Assembly (NCBI GenBank): GCA_937926265.1 | Contig: CALAZS010000291.1 | Location: forward strand, 1-18,634 | DNA length: 18,634 nucleotides | Reading direction: 5' to 3' | Origin: an uncultured Gammaproteobacteria bacterium | GTDB taxonomy: Bacteria > Pseudomonadota > Gammaproteobacteria > Chromatiales > Chromatiaceae | Shown here: piece by piece, positions 1 through 7,011 of the stretch | How the letters are laid out: each line of letters starts with the position of its first letter | Numbering within the stretch: the stretch's first letter is position 1 | Notes under the pieces: model-generated | What the model was told of the DNA's origin: nothing | What the model saw: only the letters and a program-made list of their open reading frames with translations | Database searches by the model: none | Position numbers and translations under genes: made by a program

Positions 1-100
1 TATATTGGGGGCTTTGGCTGAAAATGCAACCCTGTTCACTTTGTGACTTTATCCTCAACCCAGTTTAATCTTTGGCTGTCATATTGATTGGGGCATTTTA

Positions 101-190
101 CTGATATGTTTATCACATGACGTTCAAGCCATCCCTGGGCACTCGACTTCGGGCATCCATGCCCTCAGACGCATGTTTAAAACATATAAG
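101..190 (-). repeat. nested-hairpin dispersed repeat, copy 1
   Basis: Read on the minus strand, this copy has an outer left arm (190-172), an inner hairpin (GGGCAT at 151-156 pairing with ATGCCC at 159-164, loop CC on the plus strand, GG when read on the minus strand), a core ending in AACGTC (about 145-120), and an outer right arm (119-101). The outer arms are 19 nt and agree at 15 positions when one is reverse-complemented. The core keeps CCCAGGGATGG, matching the other copies, but is about two bases shorter before the final CGTC. It is the most degenerate of the five complete copies. No protein is encoded. Confidence 0.6.
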
Positions 191-233
191 TAAAATTCCC
201 CTACGCACTTAAGAGAGTGTCATCAACATTGTT

Positions 234-309
234 GCTTTTATGAAGTGTCTGCAGCATGGATGCTGCAGTCAAGCCCCCAGGGAAGGGTTTACGGCGTCTT
301 CATAAAAGC
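234..309 (+). repeat. nested-hairpin dispersed repeat, copy 2
   Basis: The outer arms GCTTTTATGAAG (234-245) and CTTCATAAAAGC (298-309) are perfectly complementary over 12 bp. Inside them, TGTC is followed by an inner hairpin with 8-bp perfect arms, TGCAGCAT (250-257) and ATGCTGCA (260-267), and loop GG. Next comes the core AAGCCCCCAGGGAAGGG, then TTTACGGCGTC. The core is closely similar to the copy at 3750-3831, while the outer arms share no sequence with it. It lies 56 bases beyond the stop codon of the amidotransferase gene. Confidence 0.75.
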
Positions 310-364
310 ATGCAAGTTGATGGCACTGAGGAACAATAGTTGTAGGAACCAAGAATTCAGAGAA

Positions 365-2140
365 CTAACAAAGGTTGCGCTGAAGCCAGAACTCCAACAG
401 GGCCATATGCCAAAGTTTACTGCCCTGAATACGGGTGTGATGCATTTCAGGCGCAGCAAGGATTCGGTCGATATAGTCACGCTTGAATAAGCCACGCTCT
501 CTGCAAGCCCGGGAATTAAGAATATCTTTCATGAAATCCAGAAAATCGCCACGGACATACTTCAAGGCAGGCATTGGGAAATAACCCTTGGGCCTGTCAA
601 TCACTTCATCAGGCACGATGCCCCGCGCGATTTCTTTCAGCAGATGTTTTCCGGGACTTTTGAATTTGATTTCAGGCGGACACTGGGCAGCAACTTCAAC
701 CAGGTGATGATCCAGAAACGGCACCCTGGCTTCAAGCCCCCAGGCCATGGTCATGTTATCAACACGTTTAACCGGGTCATCAACAATCAACGTCGTTGTG
801 TCCAGCCGAAGGATGGCATCAATAAACTCATCTGCCCCACCTTCTTCTAGCCTGTCCGCAATATACGCACCGGTAACATCATTAACCTGGTAAGCAGACC
901 CAACCATGTTCATCATTTCATCATGATCACGATCGAAGTAATGTTTTCTAAAACGCTCAAGCCGAGTACCTGAAGTCTCATCCATCATCCGCTGGTACCA
1001 GAAGTAGCCACCGAATACTTCATCGGCCCCCTGACCGGATTGCACCACTTTCACTTCCTTTGAAACTCTCTCGGATAGCAGATAAAAAGCCACTGCATCC
1101 TGTCCAAACATCGGTTCAGACATGGCATCCACCGCTTCCGGCATTCGTTCAAGCACATGCGAGTTAGGCACAAGAAACTTATGATGATGAGTTTGGTACC
1201 TGTCCACAACCAGGTCGGAATACTCAAACTCACTGCCCTTTTCCTCTGGCTGATCTTCGAACCCTACACTGAATGTATGTACTTCTTTTAAGCCAAGCTC
1301 TGCCAGCAACGCAACCAGTAAAGAAGAATCAAGGCCACCTGATAACAAAACACCTACCGGCACATCGGCAACGTCGTTGCGTTTTCTTACCGCTTGGCGG
1401 AGCTGCTCATGAATTGCCTCAATCCATTCCTTTTCTGATAAAGATTTTTCCGGTCGTTGTGCCGATAATTTCCAGTACGTTTGCGACTCAGATTTACCCT
1501 GTTCATCAACCCAGGCAAAACAGCCGGGTTCAAGTTTTCTAACGCCGTTAAAGATAGTTCTGGGAGCCGGTATAACAGCATGCAATGTATACTGAAAATG
1601 TAACCCGGCAGGGTCAATTGATGTATCGATTTCATTTGAGGCTAACAGCGCCTGGGGCGTGGAAGCGAACATAAAAGCGCGTTCAGTTTGTGACCAGTAC
1701 AGTGGCTTGATACCAAAACGATCCCTGGCCATAAACAACTTATTGATGTTTCTGTCCCAGATGACAAAAGCAAACATGCCATGAAGATGTTTTGGACAAT
1801 CCTGCCCCCACTCAGCATAGGCTTTTAATATGACCTCGGAGTCACCTTCTGAAAAAAACTTATAGCCTTTTTGTTGCAGTGTTTTTCTCAGTTCACGATA
1901 GTTATAAATTGCCCCATTGAAAACCAAAACAAGATTTAACTGCTTATCAAGCATCGGCTGATGCGAATGATCTGATAAATCAATCACAGACAATCGGCGA
2001 TGCCCTAACCCAACATGATCCCTGGTATATATTCCCTGGTCATCCGGCCCGCGCCTGACCAGCTTGTCAGTCATAGCCTGGATAAGGTTTTCATCAGAAG
2101 GCCTTTGCCCAAAACAGAATTCACCGCAGATTCCGCACAT
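365..2140 (-). CDS. asparagine synthetase-like amidotransferase (N-acetylglutaminylglutamine amidotransferase type)
   Basis: This 591-residue protein has the two-domain layout of glutamine-hydrolysing asparagine synthetases. The N-terminal Ntn amidohydrolase starts Met-Cys2-Gly, giving the nucleophilic Cys2, with GHRRLSVIDLS (46-56), NGAIYN (75-80) and a GD pair near 99-100. The C-terminal synthetase domain has the ATP pyrophosphatase loop SGGLDSS (267-273) and SGQGADEVFGGY. Length and the C-terminal blocks DDPVKRVDNMTMAWGLEAR and DRPKGYFP match, from memory, the family that amidates N-acetylglutaminylglutamine to make an osmoprotective dipeptide (NAGGN). In that pathway the gene normally sits beside ngg, an ATP-grasp/GNAT ligase. 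No ngg is visible here; the upstream neighbour is hyuB. The exact substrate is therefore open, and ordinary AsnB activity is not excluded. The start ATG overlaps the hyuB stop by one base (TAATG), so translation is probably coupled. The protein is expected in the cytoplasm. Confidence 0.88.
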   Translation of the reverse strand: MCGICGEFCFGQRPSDENLIQAMTDKLVRRGPDDQGIYTRDHVGLGHRRLSVIDLSDHSHQPMLDKQLNLVLVFNGAIYNYRELRKTLQQKGYKFFSEGDSEVILKAYAEWGQDCPKHLHGMFAFVIWDRNINKLFMARDRFGIKPLYWSQTERAFMFASTPQALLASNEIDTSIDPAGLHFQYTLHAVIPAPRTIFNGVRKLEPGCFAWVDEQGKSESQTYWKLSAQRPEKSLSEKEWIEAIHEQLRQAVRKRNDVADVPVGVLLSGGLDSSLLVALLAELGLKEVHTFSVGFEDQPEEKGSEFEYSDLVVDRYQTHHHKFLVPNSHVLERMPEAVDAMSEPMFGQDAVAFYLLSERVSKEVKVVQSGQGADEVFGGYFWYQRMMDETSGTRLERFRKHYFDRDHDEMMNMVGSAYQVNDVTGAYIADRLEEGGADEFIDAILRLDTTTLIVDDPVKRVDNMTMAWGLEARVPFLDHHLVEVAAQCPPEIKFKSPGKHLLKEIARGIVPDEVIDRPKGYFPMPALKYVRGDFLDFMKDILNSRACRERGLFKRDYIDRILAAPEMHHTRIQGSKLWHMALLEFWLQRNLC

Positions 2141-3714
2141 TATTTTCCGTAGCCTCCACCGCCTGGTGTCTTGATCTCAAGCACATCTCCCCCACTCACT
2201 TTTGCCTGAAATTTTGCCGGCATGGCTTTTCCATTCAAGCGGTTTTCGCCAGAACTACCATCTTCACCGCCAGCTGCCCCCCAGGGTGCAAAATGCCGTC
2301 TTTCAGTTAACACTGAAACCTGTGCAGGTTGAGTAAATTCAAATGAGCGGACAATGCCGTCACCTCCGGTGAATTTACCTGATCCACCACTGTTTGTTCT
2401 GATTGCATACTGCCTGATTCGAATCGGGTATTTGATTTCAAGCACTTCAACTGGCGTATTTAATGTATTTGTCATATGAGTTTGAACTGCTGAAAGCCCG
2501 TCACCTTTGCTATTCGCGCCCATACCACCACCAATGGTTTCATAATAATTCCAGCCCGTGGTATTAACATCTTCGCGATTATTCCCCCCCAAATTTCCCC
2601 CGAAGTTACCCCCGAAGCTACCCATGGCCACATTATTCATACTGCCATGACTGGCTGCTGGTATTTGACCTGGTAACGCCTTGGCCAAGGCACCAAGCGT
2701 TACATCTACGATACGCGTACTGGTTTCAACATTTCCCGCAGCAACCGCAGCAGGATACCTGGCATTCACCAAAGTACCTTCTGGTGCATCAATGCTGATG
2801 GCCTGAAATGTTCCTGCACATGCTGGCGTCTGAGGTGGCATCAGGCATCTGAATACATAAAAAACAGCCGCGGCAGCGACAGACAATGGACAATTAATAT
2901 TGCCGGAAACCTGTTGCCCGGTACCGTCAAAATCAGCATGCACCCGTGCATTTTCAACCTTGAGTTTCAGACAGATTTTAATCGCCTGTTTATCTTGCCC
3001 ATCATCATCCATTAAGTCTTCGAATTCATAAATACCATCAGGAATTTTTTCAAGACTTTGCCTGGCAAGCATGCTGGCGTAATTATTTAAAGCATCCAGT
3101 CCATCGATGTAATGCTGTCTGCTCATGGATAAAATCAGATCTGACAGCGCCTCAACACCAAACCGGTTGGCACTGAGCTGAGCGGCAAAATCACCGGAAG
3201 TGTCATCGCCCGTGAGTTTAACCTCAAGCTTTTTCAGCAATGCCTGGTTAGCCTGGCCTGATTGATAATAATGTTGCGGTGATATAACCACCCCTTCCTG
3301 CTCCAATGAACTGGAAACCGGCATTGACCCCGGGGTATCTGCACCAATATCAGCATGGTGCGCCCGGTTGACAACAAAGGCTGTCAGCATGCCGCTGATA
3401 AATACCGGCGCTACCATGGTTACGTCGGGTAAGTGTGTGCCACCAAGGAATGGATCATTAAAAATCACCTGATCACCTTCCGACCAGCTGACACTCTCAA
3501 TCACTGAGGACATCGCAAAGGCCATACTGCCAAGGTGAACAGGAATGTGGGCAGCCTGGGCACTCAGCTCACCCCTGCTGTCAAAAATTGCGCAGGAAAA
3601 ATCCAGACGATCTCTGATATTGGGCGAAAAAGCAGCATTTCTCAGCACTTCACCCATCTGTTCACAAATGGATTCAAGCCTGCTGGAAAAAAGATTGAGT
3701 TCGATGGGGTTCAT
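2140..3714 (-). CDS. hyuB: hydantoinase B / 5-oxoprolinase family protein (HyuB)
   Basis: This 524-residue protein is a full-length HyuB-type subunit. Family members hydrolyse cyclic imides or lactams such as hydantoins and 5-oxoproline, usually as a complex with the ATP-binding HyuA subunit. Visible family blocks are DRLDFSCAIFD (35-45), NDPFLGGTHLPD (86-97), RAHHADIGADTPGSMP (117-132, with the likely metal-binding His pair and Asp), GNVETSTRIVDVTLGA in the middle, and the glycine-rich tail GGGGYGK. No hyuA lies next to it: upstream is an intergenic region and then the divergent sodB. Its stop overlaps the start of the amidotransferase gene, so the two form a short operon. The start ATG has only a weak GAGAA-type ribosome site about 12 bases upstream. 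The substrate cannot be told from sequence. A role in 5-oxoproline or glutamine-derived metabolism would fit the partner gene but is inference. Confidence 0.88.
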   Translation of the reverse strand: MNPIELNLFSSRLESICEQMGEVLRNAAFSPNIRDRLDFSCAIFDSRGELSAQAAHIPVHLGSMAFAMSSVIESVSWSEGDQVIFNDPFLGGTHLPDVTMVAPVFISGMLTAFVVNRAHHADIGADTPGSMPVSSSLEQEGVVISPQHYYQSGQANQALLKKLEVKLTGDDTSGDFAAQLSANRFGVEALSDLILSMSRQHYIDGLDALNNYASMLARQSLEKIPDGIYEFEDLMDDDGQDKQAIKICLKLKVENARVHADFDGTGQQVSGNINCPLSVAAAAVFYVFRCLMPPQTPACAGTFQAISIDAPEGTLVNARYPAAVAAGNVETSTRIVDVTLGALAKALPGQIPAASHGSMNNVAMGSFGGNFGGNLGGNNREDVNTTGWNYYETIGGGMGANSKGDGLSAVQTHMTNTLNTPVEVLEIKYPIRIRQYAIRTNSGGSGKFTGGDGIVRSFEFTQPAQVSVLTERRHFAPWGAAGGEDGSSGENRLNGKAMPAKFQAKVSGGDVLEIKTPGGGGYGK

Positions 3715-3749
3715 GACATTGTTATTCTCAACGGATTAAGGTGTCAGGT

Positions 3750-3831
3750 AAACTGATTTTAAAGTGTCCGAGGCAGGGATGCCGAGGCCAAGCTAACAGG
3801 GAAGTTTTTACGGCGTCTTTATAATCAGTTT
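3750..3831 (+). repeat. nested-hairpin dispersed repeat, copy 3
   Basis: The outer arms at 3750-3764 (AAACTGATTTTAAAG) and 3817-3831 (CTTTATAATCAGTTT) pair at 14 of 15 positions. Inside are TGTC, a weak inner hairpin (GGCA/TGCC around GGGA, 3772-3783), and the core AAGCTAACAGGGAAG followed by TTTTTACGGCGTC. The core matches copy 2 closely, while the outer arms are unrelated to that copy. It lies between the divergent hyuB and sodB genes, 35 bases from the hyuB start. Any hyuB promoter must therefore lie within or beyond it; TAAAAT in the left arm, read on the minus strand, is a possible -10 with TCGGCA 18 bases upstream. Confidence 0.75.
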
Positions 3832-3901
3832 TCTGATGCCTTAAATCAGCATTTTAAGTGACAATTTCATGACCCCCAAAACTCCCTTACAATTTTCAGT
3901 A

Positions 3902-3930
3902 TTGTCAGATGAAAATAGCAGCGCTAGTAT
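3902..3930 (+). promoter_or_regulatory. candidate sigma-70 promoter of sodB
   Basis: TTGTCA (3902-3907, 5 of 6 to the -35 consensus) is separated by 17 bases from TAGTAT (3925-3930, 4 of 6 to the -10 consensus). Transcription would start near 3937 and give a leader of about 74 nt. I saw no better pair between the repeat at 3750-3831 and sodB. This is a sequence match only. Confidence 0.45.
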
Positions 3931-3954
3931 AACCCTCCACAACACTAGGTTATT

Positions 3955-3967
3955 GTGAATTATTCAC
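3955..3967. promoter_or_regulatory. perfect 13-bp dyad in the sodB leader
   Basis: GTGAATTATTCAC is a perfect inverted repeat with a one-base centre, lying 44 bases before the sodB start codon and downstream of the candidate promoter. It could be an operator or a small leader hairpin. It does not match the Fur, FNR or ArgR consensus as I know them, so no regulator is named. Confidence 0.35.
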
Positions 3968-4010
3968 CTTTCTTTGAAATCTAATCAACTCATAAACGAG
4001 GAGTAATAAC

Positions 4011-4592
4011 ATGGCTCATGAACTGCCAGCTTTACCATATGATAAAAATGCACTGGAACCAGTAATTTCGAGTGAAACCCTGGATTTTCACCATGGCAAG
4101 CATCACAACACCTACGTGACCAACCTGAACAACCTGATTCCAGGTACCGAGTTTGAAAGCATGTCTCTGGAAGACATCATCATGAAATCTGAAGGTGGTA
4201 TATTCAACAATGCTGCCCAGATCTGGAATCACACTTTCTACTGGAATTGCCTGCGCAGCCCTTCTGATGACAATGCCCCTTCCGGCGCACTGGCTGACGC
4301 AATCAACAGCACTTTCGGTTCTTTTGATGAATTCAAAGCGGCATTCTCCAAATCAGGCGCCACCAACTTCGGTTCGGGTTGGACCTGGCTGGTACAGAAT
4401 GAAGACGGCAGCCTGGAAATCTTCAACACCTCCAATGCCGGTACACCTATGACAGCTGGTAAAAAAGCCCTGCTGACTGTTGATGTTTGGGAACATGCCT
4501 ACTACATCGATTTCCGTAATGCGCGTCCCAAGTACCTGGAAGAATTCTGGAAAATCATCAACTGGGATTTTGTAGCCTCTAACATGGGCTAA
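4011..4592 (+). CDS. sodB: superoxide dismutase [Fe]
   Basis: This 193-residue enzyme dismutates superoxide to oxygen and hydrogen peroxide in the cytoplasm. The four metal ligands are visible at the expected places: His27 (in FHHGKHH), His74 (in NHTFYW), Asp158 and His162 (in DVWEHAYYID). Gln70 in AAQIWNHTFYW, in the N-terminal half, is the pattern of the iron form rather than the manganese form. Length equals that of E. coli SodB. The start is fixed by a strong AGGAG at 3999-4003, seven bases before ATG. Codon choice is strongly biased (CTG, AAC, GAA), as expected for a highly expressed gene. It stands alone, with its own candidate promoter at 3902-3930, and is divergent from hyuB. Nothing looks unusual in the protein. 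Confidence 0.97.
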   Translation: MAHELPALPYDKNALEPVISSETLDFHHGKHHNTYVTNLNNLIPGTEFESMSLEDIIMKSEGGIFNNAAQIWNHTFYWNCLRSPSDDNAPSGALADAINSTFGSFDEFKAAFSKSGATNFGSGWTWLVQNEDGSLEIFNTSNAGTPMTAGKKALLTVDVWEHAYYIDFRNARPKYLEEFWKIINWDFVASNMG

Positions 4593-4612
4593 TCCTTATC
4601 ATTCAAAATTTT

Positions 4613-4732
4613 AGCTTTAACCCTGGCTGTATCTGCTTTTCAGGGACGCTGTGAATACTTCCATGTATGCTCTGCGTCGACATCCTTGTCGACGCAAGCC
4701 CTGAAAAGCAGTCACAGACAGGATTTACAGCT
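4613..4732 (-). repeat. nested-hairpin dispersed repeat, copy 4
   Basis: Perfect 13-bp outer arms CTGCTTTTCAGGG (4633-4645) and CCCTGAAAAGCAG (4699-4711) extend outward, with mismatches and one gap, to about 4613 and 4732, giving an outer stem of roughly 33 bp. The inner hairpin is GCGTCGACA (4674-4682) and TGTCGACGC (4687-4695), loop AGGA on the minus strand. The core read on the minus strand is AGCATACATGGAAGT followed by ATTCACAGCGTC. It begins 20 bases after the sodB stop, so it may also act at the end of the sodB transcript, although no T-run follows it. Confidence 0.75.
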
Positions 4733-4821
4733 TGAAAAAACATTTGAAATCCTCGCCATCTCTCGCTAGGATCTCGTTTTAGGTACGAAAAAGTATTCTA
4801 AAAATTCGGAATTAGTTTCTG

Positions 4822-4856
4822 GGCAGGTCTTCACAGACGCTGCCTTTTGTTTTTTT
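4822..4856 (+). terminator. intrinsic terminator-like hairpin just upstream of argD
   Basis: GGCAG (4822-4826) plus GTCT (4827-4830) pairs across a TCAC loop with AGAC (4835-4838) and CTGCC (4840-4844), leaving one bulged G. TTTTGTTTTTTT (4845-4856) follows at once. This is a good Rho-independent terminator. It lies 230 bases after sodB but only 23 bases before the argD start, so it may end the sodB transcript or act as an attenuator in an argD leader. Its presence also argues against starting argD at the in-frame codon at 4847. Confidence 0.6.
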
Positions 4857-4879
4857 GGATATTTGGAAATTACATCAAA

Positions 4880-6067
4880 ATGTCAGACCACTTGATGACA
4901 ACCTACGCAAGATTACCTGTCACTTTTACCAGGGGTGAAGGTAGCTGGCTGTGGGACGAAAATGACAACAAATACCTGGATGCCCTGACAGGTATTGCGG
5001 TTTGCGGTCTTGGTCATGCCAATCCCGCAGTCGCAAAAGCCATTTCTGCCCAGGCTGCCAGGCTGGTTCACACATCCAACCTGTATGGCATCGCCAATCA
5101 AAGCGAACTTGGCGACAAGCTTTGCGAACTTTCCGGCATGGACAACGTATTCTTTGCCAATTCCGGCGCCGAAGCCAATGAAGCTGCAATTAAACTGGCC
5201 AGACTGTACGGACACAAGAAAGGCATAGAAAAACCTACCATCGCCGTGATGGAAAACAGTTTCCATGGCCGTACCCTGGCCACCCTTTCAGCTACCGGCA
5301 ATCGCAAGGTACATGCTGGTTTTGAGCCCCTGGTCAGTGGATTTGCACGCTTTCCTTTTGGTGATATTGACGCATTGGCCCAGGGTGAAAAGAACAAGGA
5401 CATTGTTGCTGTCATGCTTGAACCTATCCAGGGTGAAACCGGCATACGGATTCCCCCTGCAGGCTATCTGAAAGCCGTGCGTGAACTTTGTGATCAAAAT
5501 GGCTGGATGCTGATCCTTGATGAGATCCAGACCGGCATGGCCCGCAGCGGCAAAATGTTTTCTTTCCAGCACGAAGACATCATGCCAGACGTCATGACAC
5601 TCGCCAAAGGACTGGGTAACGGCGTTCCAATCGGTGCCTGCCTGGCTCATGGCGAGGCTGCTTCACTTTTTGCACCTGGCAACCATGGTTCAACTTTTGG
5701 TGGTAACCCGCTGGCCTGCGCTGCCGGACTGGCAGTGGTCAGTGAACTTCAAACCAATAACTTTGCCGAAAGAGCCGCTGAACTTGGCAGTCGCATCACC
5801 ACTACCCTGCAACAGGAAATTGGTGAAGAAAAAGCGATAACAGAAATTCGTGGTCAAGGCCTCCTGATTGCAGTTGAGCTTGAATGTAACTGCACTGACC
5901 TGGTGAAAATGGCTCTTGATGATGGTCTTCTGATTAATGTCTGTTCCGGCAATACCATTCGTCTGCTCCCTCCCTTAACCATGACAAATGAAGAAGCAGA
6001 CCTGCTCGTTGATAAACTTGCCGGTCTGATTTTTGAATTTATTCACAACCAGAAAAACGCTGCCTGA
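4880..6067 (+). CDS. argD: acetylornithine aminotransferase
   Basis: This 395-residue PLP enzyme converts N-acetylglutamate semialdehyde and glutamate to N-acetylornithine and 2-oxoglutarate in arginine synthesis. It is a class III aminotransferase. Visible landmarks are NSGAEANEAA (94-103), SFHGRTLATLSATG, the DEIQTGMARSG block (214-224), the PLP lysine Lys243 in TLAKGLGNGVPIGA, and STFGGNPLACAAG (271-283). I chose ATG at 4880 (MSDHLMTTYARLPVTFTRGEG) because that is the usual N-terminus of the family. The in-frame start at 4847 would add eleven residues encoded by the T-run of the terminator. The ribosome site is weak (GGAA about 11 bases upstream). argF follows after 23 bases, so the genes are co-transcribed. 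Some ArgD proteins also serve lysine synthesis (DapC activity); sequence does not settle that. Confidence 0.95.
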   Translation: MSDHLMTTYARLPVTFTRGEGSWLWDENDNKYLDALTGIAVCGLGHANPAVAKAISAQAARLVHTSNLYGIANQSELGDKLCELSGMDNVFFANSGAEANEAAIKLARLYGHKKGIEKPTIAVMENSFHGRTLATLSATGNRKVHAGFEPLVSGFARFPFGDIDALAQGEKNKDIVAVMLEPIQGETGIRIPPAGYLKAVRELCDQNGWMLILDEIQTGMARSGKMFSFQHEDIMPDVMTLAKGLGNGVPIGACLAHGEAASLFAPGNHGSTFGGNPLACAAGLAVVSELQTNNFAERAAELGSRITTTLQQEIGEEKAITEIRGQGLLIAVELECNCTDLVKMALDDGLLINVCSGNTIRLLPPLTMTNEEADLLVDKLAGLIFEFIHNQKNAA

Positions 6068-6090
6068 TTCCAGGCAGTGTATTACCTATT

Positions 6091-6999
6091 ATGAGCGATA
6101 ACACTCCCCGGCATTTCCTTTCCCTCTTAGATTTAAGTTCAGTCGAACTGGATAAACTCATTAGCCGGGCGATTGAGCTCAAGGCCATGAGACAGCGAAA
6201 CCTGACGCATGAGCCATTGAAAAACAAAACACTGGCGATGATTTTTGAAAAATCATCAACCCGCACCCGGGTCTCTTTTGAATCGGGAATGACGCAACTT
6301 GGTGGCCATGCGATGTTTCTGTCGCCCCGCGATACCCAGCTCGGGCGCGGTGAACCGGTTGAAGACAGCGCCAGGGTCATGTCCCGCATGGTTGATGCCA
6401 TCATGATCCGCACCTTTTCGCATGACATTATCGAAACCTTTGCTGCCCACTCATCGGTACCGGTCATCAATGCGCTTACTGATCTGCTTCATCCCTGTCA
6501 GCTTCTGGCAGATGTGATGACCTATGTCGAACACCGGGGCAGCATCAAGGGTAAAACTGTCACCTATGTTGGAGATGGCAATAATATGTGTCATTCATGG
6601 ATCAATGCCGCCAGGCAGTTTGATTTCCATCTCAACATCGCCTGTCCAGAAGGTTATGACCCATCAGAGCAAATAACTGAACCTGCAAAGGGGCACTACT
6701 CCATCATTCGCGACCCCATTGCGGCTTCTGAAAATTCTGATTTACTTGTCACTGATGTCTGGGCCAGCATGGGACAGGAAGAAGAACAACAGAAACGCGA
6801 ACAGGTTTTTGCTGATTACCAGGTTAATGCTGATGTCATGCGCAACGCCAAGCCCGATGCTGTCTTTATGCACTGTCTGCCAGCCCATCGGGGTGAAGAG
6901 GTTTCTGCTGACGTTATTGACGGCTCCCAATCCGTTGTCTGGGATGAGGCGGAAAATCGTCTTCATGCACAAAAAGCTTTACTGGAGTTTTTGATTTAA
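6091..6999 (+). CDS. argF: ornithine carbamoyltransferase
   Basis: This 302-residue enzyme transfers the carbamoyl group from carbamoyl phosphate to ornithine, making citrulline. The carbamoyl-phosphate motif STRTR is at 56-60, HPCQ at 134-137, the ornithine-side DVWASMG loop at 222-228, and HCLPAHRG with the catalytic cysteine at 261-268. The length is that of the short anabolic form typical of many bacteria. The start ATG has no strong ribosome site close to it (AGGCAG lies about 17 bases upstream), which suggests coupling to argD translation. It is the second gene of the argD-argF-ABC ATPase operon; the ATPase gene starts 12 bases after its stop. Catabolic use cannot be excluded, but the position next to argD points to biosynthesis. 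Confidence 0.96.
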   Translation: MSDNTPRHFLSLLDLSSVELDKLISRAIELKAMRQRNLTHEPLKNKTLAMIFEKSSTRTRVSFESGMTQLGGHAMFLSPRDTQLGRGEPVEDSARVMSRMVDAIMIRTFSHDIIETFAAHSSVPVINALTDLLHPCQLLADVMTYVEHRGSIKGKTVTYVGDGNNMCHSWINAARQFDFHLNIACPEGYDPSEQITEPAKGHYSIIRDPIAASENSDLLVTDVWASMGQEEEQQKREQVFADYQVNADVMRNAKPDAVFMHCLPAHRGEEVSADVIDGSQSVVWDEAENRLHAQKALLEFLI

Positions 7000-7011
7000 C
7001 TGACCAAGACA

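Larger units (their letters stand above)
1..364. other. intergenic region with two dispersed repeats
   Basis: I find no gene I can support here. The open frames at the left edge close within about 65 bases, and minus-strand ATGs between 82 and 117 run into stops within a few codons. A short frame ending with TGA at 44-46 could be the tail of a gene that begins outside the window, but fourteen codons are not enough to judge. The region holds two copies of the nested-hairpin repeat described at 101-190 and 234-309, with their inner hairpins facing each other. It lies downstream of the minus-strand amidotransferase gene, so the repeats sit in its 3' flank. Confidence 0.6.

Noticed and set aside
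101..309. CRISPR-like repeat pair
   Set aside because: The two units are in opposite orientation, differ in sequence, have no regular spacer and no cas gene is present.
4847..4879. Upstream in-frame start for argD
   Set aside because: The eleven added residues are encoded by the terminator T-run and following bases, and the family usually begins at the position encoded from 4880.
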